The notes below the pieces were generated by a model that was given only the letters and a program-made list of their open reading frames with translations, was not told the DNA's origin and did no database searches. A program made the position numbers and the translations under genes. Below are positions 56,270 through 64,000 of a stretch of DNA of 64,000 nucleotides, piece by piece. Origin of the DNA: Gerris lacustris. Lineage: Eukaryota > Arthropoda > Insecta > Hemiptera > Gerridae. The stretch is taken from NCBI GenBank assembly GCA_951217055.1, contig OX578281.1, positions 14,416,447-14,480,446 of the forward strand. The letters are read 5' to 3'. Every line of letters starts with the position of its first letter. The stretch's first letter is position 1.

Positions 56270-56517
56270 TAAAAAAGTGTTTCTGCGCATTCGGAAGAGA
56301 AAGAGAAAATTGTGTGCAGAAGATTGAAATAAACATGGGACCAACAATGAGCTCATTGTTACCTACCAACCAAATATCATTAAAATCGGTTTTAAGATAT
56401 GGTGACTCACAAAAGTATTGAATGACAGACTGACATGAGACCATGAATAAAAAGAAGTTACATTTCAGAACATTCACAATGCTTTCGAAGGTAACGGTAA
56501 GCTCGGAAGCAAAAAAA
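56270..56517 (+). repeat. Family A (second subfamily), 5'-truncated
   Basis: GACCTACC-like TTACCTACCAACC, AATATCATTAAAATCGG, GACTCACAAAAGTATTGAA, then GGTAACGGTAAGCTCGGAAGC plus A8. The 3' end is shared with the main family A. Confidence 0.7.
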
Positions 56518-56849
56518 ATCGAACAATGCAACAGGTACAAAGAAGAAAACACACAGGAAAAAAAGAATGAATAAAAAGGTTTACAGGGACGTTAAGAAAG
56601 TGACATGTATCTGACAGCCTGACATTGAAGAGTTTCAATTAAATTAAATAATACAAAACAAATGGGAACAAAGAAGGATTATAGGCATGTATAAAAGTTA
56701 TATGTATTTGACAAGTCGACATTGACCAGACTACCTAATACAAAGGAGGATATAAGAACAATAAAGCAATATTTAGTGATGTAAAAAAATTGACACATGA
56801 ATAAGATAAAATTGTGGAGTTTAACACAATAAAATGCAAAAAATGTATC

Positions 56850-57395
56850 TGAAATTAGTGTAGAACGTAGCTTCCTAGTGAATTATTTCGTATACTTTAA
56901 TGATTTTATGCTTTTACAACCTATTATAGTCAAATTTATTTAATTGTTTTCCCCATTATTTTGATTTTTTACCCAAATAAAAGTATTAACTTATCAATAT
57001 GTAATGTGCGCAGGCGGTTAAATTAATCTGGGGCTATTAACGGGCCACTTTTGACAAACCATCAAAATTTCTTAACAATTCAGAAGAGTACTTTTGAACA
57101 TATAGGTATGAATATATGTATGGTTTGAGCGTATGTGGAAGAGGAACAAATAGGCGCAGAAGGTTGGAACTTATATGGGACCAATGATGGACTAATTATG
57201 ACCTACCATCAATATTTCATTAAAATCGAACGAGTAGTTTTTAAGATATGTGGGTTCACAAAAATTGAACGGCATACTGACAGACCAAGAGACACACACG
57301 AGAACAAAAATGTTCTCTGATGTCTGAAACGGATTCTGTCTTAGAATTACATTTTCGTTCTGCAGAATTTTCGGTAAGCTTGGATACAATAATAA
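56850..57395 (+). repeat. Family A (second subfamily), near full length
   Basis: ATTAGTGTAGAACGTAGCTTCC start, GCGCAGGCGGTTAAATTAATC, TGGGACCAATGATGG, GACCTACCATCAATATTTCAT, ACATTTTCGTTCTGCAG and a decayed GGTAAGCTTGG end. Confidence 0.7.
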
Positions 57396-57639
57396 CATTA
57401 AAATAATTTTAGATGGGTAACCAAGTAAATAGATACCAAAAAACTGTAATCACCTTGCAAAAACAATTAATTTTTAGTCTTCCTAAAAGCGTAAATTATT
57501 ATGTACTAAAATATAAATTTAAAAAATCACAGAGAAGTACTTTCGTCCAAGTACTTTTTAGGGTTTAGGAGATGATTATGCAAACCCGTTATGTAATTAT
57601 GATTTTTTTCTTCGATCTTAAGGGTCCCGGGTTCAGTCC

Positions 57640-58350
57640 CCCGGGGGGTCACAATGTTTTTTTATCGATAATGACGACTAGATAAATTACATTTTATCAG
57701 GAAAATTTCATCTCCCCACCATAAGGTATAACCATGAATTATTTCGACATTTTAGGACCAGCCATTATATAGTGGTTGGGGGGGGAGTTTTTGGGTATAT
57801 TTTCACTTATAAAACCAATAAAAAATGCAAAATTTAAAAAAGCATATATATATTTGTGTCCTACTCTTCAGCAGCTTTCATTTAATCCCCCGCTCAAAAT
57901 TAAAAAAAAAATTGGGCGCACATCACATTTTCGCGCACAAAATTGGTAATTTATAAAAATTAAGGATGCGCTCCCAGAATTTTCATCACCCCACAATAAG
58001 GTATTAGCATGAATTATTTCGAAATTTTAGGACCAGCCGTTATATAGTTGTTGGGGGGTTTGTATATTTTGATTTATTTAACCAATGAAAAATTTAAAAT
58101 ATATATTTGTAACCTACTATTCAGCAGCTTTCATTTGATTTTAAAGAAATATAATTTTTTGAGTTTACCACATTTTTGCGACTTGCGCATGCGCATATTT
58201 AATTTTTAACTTCTGTATATTTTTCCTGTGGTTGGGTCAAAACGTTGCACCAGTGTTTTTGGGCCCAATGAACCAAAGAGCGAGGGACAGACGGACACAT
58301 CACCCTCAGCATAAGGGTTTTGAGGAGAATCTACAAAACCCTAAAAATAA
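57640..58350 (+). repeat. Family B repeat with internal duplication
   Basis: 57700-57895 and 57975-58145 are direct copies (CCCCACNATAAGGTAT, ATGAATTATTTCGA, TTTTAGGACCAGCC, G-run, TTCAGCAGCTTTCATTT). The 3' end has TTGCGCATGCGCATATTT, GACGGACACATCACCCTC and AAAACCCTAAAAA. Just upstream at 57625-57652 is CCCGGGTTCAGTCCCCCGGG, a box-B-like palindrome. Confidence 0.75.
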
Positions 58351-58940
58351 AATAAAAAATCATTGCTGTTGTTTCTTTTTTAGTTTTTTCATGTAAAATT
58401 ATTTAACGTGAATTAAATTATGAAAATCGTTCCTCTATCTCGAAATTTTACTAATAAAAAAAGGACTAGTTTTTTATTTATTTTTCTTTTGTAAAGACTT
58501 TTAAAAGAACATTTTTATTGAAAGCTAGTAGGAGTATATAGGTACTCAACGAGAATACAGAAGAGACGAAATTTACATTATTCAGAAGAAAGTGATTCAA
58601 GCAAATAGAAACACCACAGCATGGTTAAACCATCTTAAAACTCACCTCGAGACAAAAATACTACTGAATGCATAAAATACCATACGAGCATTAAAAAAAA
58701 ACATACTAGAAAGGGCCAAAAATTCGTCCTTTATTCATTTTTAAAAACTACATTCATAGCTCAACTTTTTTCACTCTTGTATTCCTTGTAATGAAATTCA
58801 AAAGGTAGTAAAAACATAAAACACAGTACGAATACTTTAAGTTGGACAAATTTTAAATTTCTATTACACTTATTGCCTGTTTTTTTTATTTTAACATCAT
58901 ACATTTTTATTCTTTTTAAATATAAAAATTAAATATTGAT
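58351..58940. other. No recognisable feature
   Basis: AT-rich; possibly decayed 5' part of the following LINE end, but nothing readable. Confidence 0.4.
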
Positions 58941-59600
58941 ATACTAGAAGTTGGGACTTAAAAGAAAACTCTGGACAACGTGTGTAAGGCCGGTAATGAC
59001 GTATGGCTCAGAGACGTGGGTCTTAAACGAGAACACGATCAAGAAACTGAGGGTAGCCCAAAGGCAAATGGAGAGAAGTATGCTTAATATTACTAAGAAG
59101 GACAGAATGAGAAATGAGTGGATTAGAGGAAAAACAAATCTCCAGGACATAGATGAAGCAATTTTAGAAAGAAAGTGGAGTTGGGCAGGACACACAGCTA
59201 GGATAAATGATAACAGGTGGTCAAAGAAAATGTTACGATTGGTATCCTCGAGATCAAAAAAGGAAGAACTTGTTTTAAGTGGGAGAATGAAATGAGAAAA
59301 TCTTGTGGGGGAGCAACTTGGCAGAGAGTAGCACTAGTAAGAAACGAGTGGAAGCGTATGACAAATGTGTACAGCCAAGTCTGGTTTTATAAAAATTAAA
59401 TTATGAAATTGAAGTATGTATTATTTTTTTATGCGAATACAAATATTTATATATTTTTTTTTATTCATGTGTGTAATTAAGTTTGCGTTAGTGTGCTCTG
59501 CTCATGTACCTAAGGCAACTCAAAATCCGAGTAAGGGTGCCACGGCGAAATGCCGATTTGAAGATATTGTAATTCTTTAATAAATGGCTATTATTATTAT
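58941..59600 (+). pseudogene. RTE-like LINE, 3' end
   Basis: Only the C-terminal ~150 codons of a reverse transcriptase remain. One frame (58951-59295) reads LWTTCVRPVMTYGSETW, KLRVAQRQMERSMLNI, DRMRNEWIR and KWSWAGHTARINDNRWSKK, the typical C-terminus of arthropod RTE/R1-like elements. A frameshift near 59260 moves the rest to the next frame (59217-59399; ATWQRVALVRNEWKRM). The 3' UTR follows with GGTGCCACGGCGAAATGCCG (a short stem) and ends AATAAATGGCTATTATTATTAT. 5'-truncated and inactive. Confidence 0.85.
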
Positions 59601-59689
59601 AAATATCGATATTAAATTGACAAATGTTTTATTTGAGAGAGTATATGAAAATTATTGAAGAAATGACTGACTTGCTGATCATTAATACC

Positions 59690-60200
59690 CCTACCTCCCA
59701 TTGACATAGAGATTTGAATTTTGTATATATGGCCGCCATATTGAATTATAGCCATCGTCTTGGTTTTTATAACACACTATTAACTTAGCTTCAAGTGGAC
59801 CTAGAGATTTAAAATTTGGTACATAGACTAATGGTAGCTAAAAACGAAAATTAAAGGTACTTTCACTTCAACATATGGCCGCCATATTGAATTATAGCCC
59901 ACCATCTTGGATTGAATCACACACTATTTACTTAGCTTCCAGTGCACATAAAGATCTGAAAATTGGTACATAGACTACCCCATAACTCGTACCCGAATAC
60001 GATGACAGGGACAGATTTGGTGCAGATTAATTCCTCTGCTTTTCCATTTTAATCCCCTCTTTTATAAAATGTAACAACAATTACTGTACTCTTTAAGAGC
60101 TTTCCAACGACATGCATCATGGAGGGTAAATACTATTTTGACTGTTGTACCCCATAACTCGTACCCGAATACGATGACAGGGACAAATTTGGTGCAGATT
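59690..60200 (+). repeat. Direct repeats ~150-170 bp
   Basis: GGCCGCCATATTGAATTATAGCC at ~59731 and ~59877 with the following ACACTATT.ACTTAGCTTC and TTGGTACATAGACTA repeated. CCCCATAACTCGTACCCGAA..CAGGGACA..TTTGGTGCAGATT at 59979 is repeated at 60149 (period 170). Partial tandem organisation, non-coding. Confidence 0.8.
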
Positions 60201-60278
60201 GTTTCCTCATTAGGAACCAATATAATATTATTCCATTGATTCCTCTACAATTCAATTACTATAAATTATTATCTGTCC

Positions 60279-60487
60279 AATATTTATACTCATATCACAT
60301 CCCCAAAATTTATACTCATATCTCATCCCTAATATTTGTACTCATAAACTCATAACTTATCCCCAATATTTATACTCATAACTTACCCCCAATATTTATA
60401 CTCATAACTCATCCCTAATATTTATACTCATAACTTATCCCCAATATTTATACTCATAACTTATCCCCAATATTTATACTCATACTT
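60279..60487 (+). repeat. 26-bp minisatellite, ~8 units
   Basis: Unit ATTTATACTCATAACTTATCCCCAAT-like (first part ATTTATACTCATAACTTATC), with variants TCATCCCTAAT and CACATCCCCAAA. One unit is enlarged near 60350 by an extra ACTCATAA. Confidence 0.92.
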
Positions 60488-61275
60488 AAGTAACTAATTA
60501 GTTCTCAAAATGATAAATCAATCTAGAAATGAATTTAAAACCAAAAAACTCTAATAAAGTTAAAACTTTACAATAATTAAACATTAAGTGTTATTGTTAT
60601 AGGTTCAATAATGTTTTATACTACATTAATGTCAGAAAACGTGACGTTAAAGCGATATTAAATAAGAAAAGTTTAATAGAGGACTCTAAATAATATGGAA
60701 GAAAAAAAGCAACATCAATTTACCATTTGACCACATTGCTTCTTAAAGCTACTTTTATTACTGCAGATCTGACTATAAGGTCAAGAGGAGAATAGAATAA
60801 ATTACTATAATATATTCATGAGAATTTCCAAAGTATTGTAGGGCGTCGATAGGGAACAGCTTAGAATTATTCATATTTTTGCTAAAATATAAAGAATAAA
60901 GGAGACGGCGAGATGGAGGGAAGGGAATAGAATGACTCGGAATAGAAGCTATATTACTTGGAAGGAACAAAGATCAGGTTGTTAGCCATGATTTTTCCGC
61001 TTAGCCTGGCACGAAATTCCTTTTCAAATAGAAGACATCGGCCTGATTTATATGAGGTAGTAAATCACAGAACGTACGAGCATGAAAATATTTCATACTC
61101 TATGAATCGCATTTTCATGCGAGTCAAATATTGCGTCTTCCTTACCTTATGGAAAGATAAAAGAAAAAATCCTGTCGTATCTGACACCTGCATTTGAATT
61201 TAAATTTTGATTTATAAATATGGAGTGTGTTTTCAAATGTAAATATCCCTTTTTTAAATTTTTCATTTTTTATTT

Positions 61276-61280
<5 letters not shown>
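60488..61280. other. No recognisable feature
   Basis: AT-rich spacer with short unsupported frames. Confidence 0.5.

Positions 61281-61355
<75 letters not shown>
61281..61355. repeat. (AT)n microsatellite
   Basis: About 37 uninterrupted AT units. Confidence 0.97.
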
Positions 61356-61358
<3 letters not shown>

Positions 61359-61584
61359 TAAATAATATAATATATATTTTAAATTACGAAAATATAGAAT
61401 GACAAGGTTATTTTAGAATACAGTTAAAGCAGAAGTAATCTGTATTTTTTTTTAATGTAATGTTTCATGTATCTATGGAAGAAAGAATAGACAAAAAAAG
61501 CATTGCTTCACTTTATGAAAAAGCATTCAACCATAGATATCATCTCCAAGAGGCAAAATATAGTATTAAAAAAAAAAAATAATT

Positions 61585-61806
61585 CATTAAGCGTAGTGCG
61601 GAAAGTAGCATTTTGCATACAGAAAAAAACAGTTACTTTAATTAAAAGAATCAGCAAATTAGTTTTGTAAAATGTAAACAAACGCGCTAATCGTGCGATA
61701 AGGTGAAGAATTATGAAATGCGCAATAAATAAAACTACGAAAAAAAAATCACTTTGTACGCATCTAAACAGAGATAAAATGTTTATATTTTGTATCAATT
61801 GCAGAT
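61585..61806. mobile_element. Family C MITE, degenerate copy 3
   Basis: GTGCGGAAAGTAGCATTTTGC, then a ~300-bp internal loss, then CAGTTACTTTAATTAAAAGAA, AAATTAGTTTTGTAAAATGT, CTAATCGTGCG and TACGCATCTAAACAGAGAT. The central hairpin and the GCGCATGCGC palindrome have been lost (only ATGCGCAAT remains). Confidence 0.75.
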
Positions 61807-62035
61807 GGTATACAAAATAATTATATATTTATTAATATTATATATTTATTATTATATTTTATTATTTATTTTTATATATTTATTTTTATATATTTATTTA
61901 TTTTTATTTTTTTTATATATTTATTTAATTATATATATATATATTAATTATATTTTTTTATTTTATTTTTTTTTTTTTTGGTATAATTTGGTGGTTACGG
62001 TGGTGGTTGGATTGGTGGTGGTGGTATTTTGACAG
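61807..62035. repeat. Low-complexity TTTAT/GGTGGT tract
   Basis: TATTTATT-type low complexity to 61979, then a short GGTGGTTGGATTGGTGG G/T tract. Frames here are artefacts. Confidence 0.85.
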
Positions 62036-62945
62036 AAGTATATTTTATTATAAACTGACTCCACATAACAAAAAACTTCTTGGTCGACCTTTTAAAAACT
62101 TCTTGCACACGAGTCCGCAAGACAGTGAGACATTTTTATGTTTTCGCTCTGCGTAAACTACCGACATAAAATGAAATAAAATCGGTAATTTATTCAAGTA
62201 ATTGATAAAAGTAGATGGAAGATCATTTTTATTCTTATCTCCACACCGGCACTGCCGCGGCTTGATTACAAACGACTGAATTCAAAGGCGCCCGGAGCGC
62301 CTTCTACGAATTGTTTATATGCCTTCATACTAGGTAGACCGAGAGGGCTGAGAGTTGATGGCAACCTCCTGTACTTTCCTAACTCCCTGTCACACGTATA
62401 AATCTTTTCGACTCTCTTCGGCCCTATGACGTGCAGTGGAGGGAGGCACAACAGCTGGAGACTGGATTACACACCTCCTATAGCTTTTTAACTCCCTGTT
62501 ATACTTTTCTGAGTTTTTAAGCTAAAAGTAACGTAACGTTTTTGACTTATGTTCCATAGCCTAAAAATGAAAATGTCAAAAGTAAAAACTAACCTAGCAT
62601 GCGTACTTCTTACAGGCAACAAAAATAAAACACACTGTCCGACTCTTTTTGTCGACGGTCGGGGAAAGAGAGAGAAAAAAAATCAAAGTATAAATGAAAA
62701 AATTAATTATTAAGTAGGATTTCCAGTGCCAACCTGAATCAAAATTATAATGATACCACCAAAGGAATCATAAGAAAATATTGTCAATAGAAATTTAACC
62801 TCAATTACCAATTTTTAAGTTTTCATAATAAATTAATTAAATTTTACACTATTGGTTTTAAATTCAGTAACACTATGTATAAAAGGAGAGTTTTGTTCGA
62901 ATTATCCGTACCAATTTTATTATGGAAGTACCCAGTATAAAATAG
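62036..62945. other. Spacer with TIR-family fragment and GC patch
   Basis: 62078-62096 (CTTCTTGGTCGACCTTTT) is a fragment of the family at 43942. 62240-62470 is GC-richer; its minus strand has a 61-codon frame (62266-62451) without recognised domain. It could be the end of an old LINE or an exon; not resolved. Confidence 0.4.
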
Positions 62946-63545
62946 TATTTATTTCCAGTAGGGAGAAAAAGTTATGATTTTGAATTAGTTTAGAGGGACT
63001 GAAACAGGTCTTTTCTTCCCTGATCTCAAAAGTAGGGAGAAAAAGTAAAAGTAGGGCGAAAATGTAAAAATAGGGCAAAAAAGTAAGGTTTGCCAACTTA
63101 ATTATTTTATAAATAGTATAAAATGAATGGCTAATGGAAACAAGTAGTTGAAATCAGGTTGGTGACACTGCTTTATCGACCTTGTTTATCTTTGTTTATA
63201 ACCTGCATCTAAATAACCTTCTGTTTGAGGTTAATTCCAATTCTTTTTTGTTTTTAAAATTGAATCTCTAATATCTGCTATTAAAAGTGCTAATAATTAT
63301 TGTTATTTATTAAAATAATAAATAAAAACTGTGCAATGGCTGAAAAGGTGTATTTTCTCCCTACTGGAGATAAAATATTGTATGTACCTCGAGAGTAAAG
63401 TGCCGTTATTCCCCACGCGATAATTATCTCTCTCGGCTGCACCTCGGGAGCTAATTAGAGTTATTCCCTCGGCTTCGCCTCAAGAACCAACTTTTTCGCT
63501 CAGGGAATAATGGCTTATTTTACTCCCTAGGAGCATAAATAACTA
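62946..63545 (-). mobile_element. Family F element, copy 3 (inverted)
   Basis: Minus-strand copy: the module 2 ends (TTATTTCCAGTAGGGAG, 62949, and CCCTACTGGAGATAAA to ~63373) and module 1 (63383-63535) with GGCTGCACCTCGGG and GGCTTCGCCTCAAG units and the CTCAGGGAATAATGGC/TTACTCCCTAGG end. Confidence 0.85.
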
Positions 63546-64000
63546 TTATTTACCTCCTTTATATTAAATAGTTATTCGTTGTAACTTTATTATCTTTATT
63601 TACCAGAGATTAAACGAAAGAAGATAGCAGAGATCTGGCTCAGAGACATAAAAAGTTCCAGCGTGTATTTACTCTACTTCGTGTGCTCTGGTTATACAGC
63701 TGAGATAGAACGGATAAGAGAAAGCGCTGCTAGTAATTACAGATAATCTTTACGACAAACTTTGGACTTAATATGGCCTAGGGTCCCTAAAACACGCCGG
63801 CTTAACATGGGACGCCATTGTATCTCATATCTCCGGATAAACTCAAGATAACAGAATACTCTTTCTCTAAATTACCCTTAAGAGACCATATCTATTTTGA
63901 TATATCAATATAACTAATGGAATGTGCTTAGTCCCATTCAAGAATATATCATTTATCTTATTACATAATTTAAGTAAATATTAAGTAGAAGTTATATAAA
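63546..64000. other. No recognisable feature
   Basis: AT-rich flank to the end of the window; no supported gene. Confidence 0.45.

Noticed and set aside
57615..57655. CCCGGGTTCAGTCCCCCGGG as tRNA T-arm
   Set aside because: A GC palindrome resembling a T-arm but without acceptor or box A; not a tRNA gene.

Overview
This window reads as nuclear DNA of an AT-rich arthropod, most likely an insect, and almost all recognisable content is repetitive. Evidence for an insect-type eukaryote: an envelope-bearing gypsy/errantivirus-type LTR retrotransposon with AGT...ACT LTR ends, a 4-bp target duplication and a tRNA-Ser-like primer site; several non-LTR reverse transcriptases; a tRNA-derived SINE; many terminal-inverted-repeat (TIR) elements; and abundant (AT)n, (AAT)n and (GACA)n microsatellites. 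No bacterial-type gene organisation is seen. I could not recognise any host protein-coding gene with confidence. The only host-like coding signal is a 102-nt splice-flanked exon-like segment, duplicated in inverted orientation inside a foldback element at about 22.2-23.0 kb.

Layout. 0-3 kb: a ~0.8-kb foldback element, an (AAT)n array, a hairpin MITE and a ~1.1-kb element with GC-rich ends. 3-12 kb: AT-rich spacer, a retroposon relic (family A), a MITE, a 2.17-kb near-palindromic element, a 5 x 67-bp minisatellite carrying one perfect TGACGTCA per unit, and a TTAA-flanked MITE. 12.2-19 kb: a second MITE copy, then a 6.2-kb errantivirus-like element on the minus strand with LTRs differing at one base but with a defective interior (integrase 3' end and env 5' end missing, frameshift in env). 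19-23 kb: SINE copies, four (AT)n arrays and the inverted exon-bearing element. 23-33 kb: spacer, relics, a bipartite inverted-repeat family (family F, three copies in the window), and a 1.0-kb palindromic element packed with AAGGTCA motifs.

33-46 kb: retroposon families A and B, one A copy nested inside a B copy, a GC island, a repeat-flanked composite with a 130-bp tandem duplication, a decayed RTE-like reverse transcriptase, a TIR element and a 72-bp tandem array. 46.5-49.2 kb: a 5'-truncated non-LTR element with an uninterrupted ~744-codon reverse transcriptase frame. 49-64 kb: more A/B copies, a second family-F copy, half of the first foldback, a duplicated family-D block, an RTE 3' end, 26-bp and ~170-bp tandem repeats, a degenerate MITE copy and a third family-F copy.

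The genes do not form a pathway. The window is a record of layered transposition. The most useful leads are the young but defective errantivirus, the inverted exon-like cassette, the CRE-containing minisatellite, the palindromes that carry transcription-factor-like motifs, and the family-F mini-hairpin array. All family assignments come from reading motifs by eye; no searches were run.
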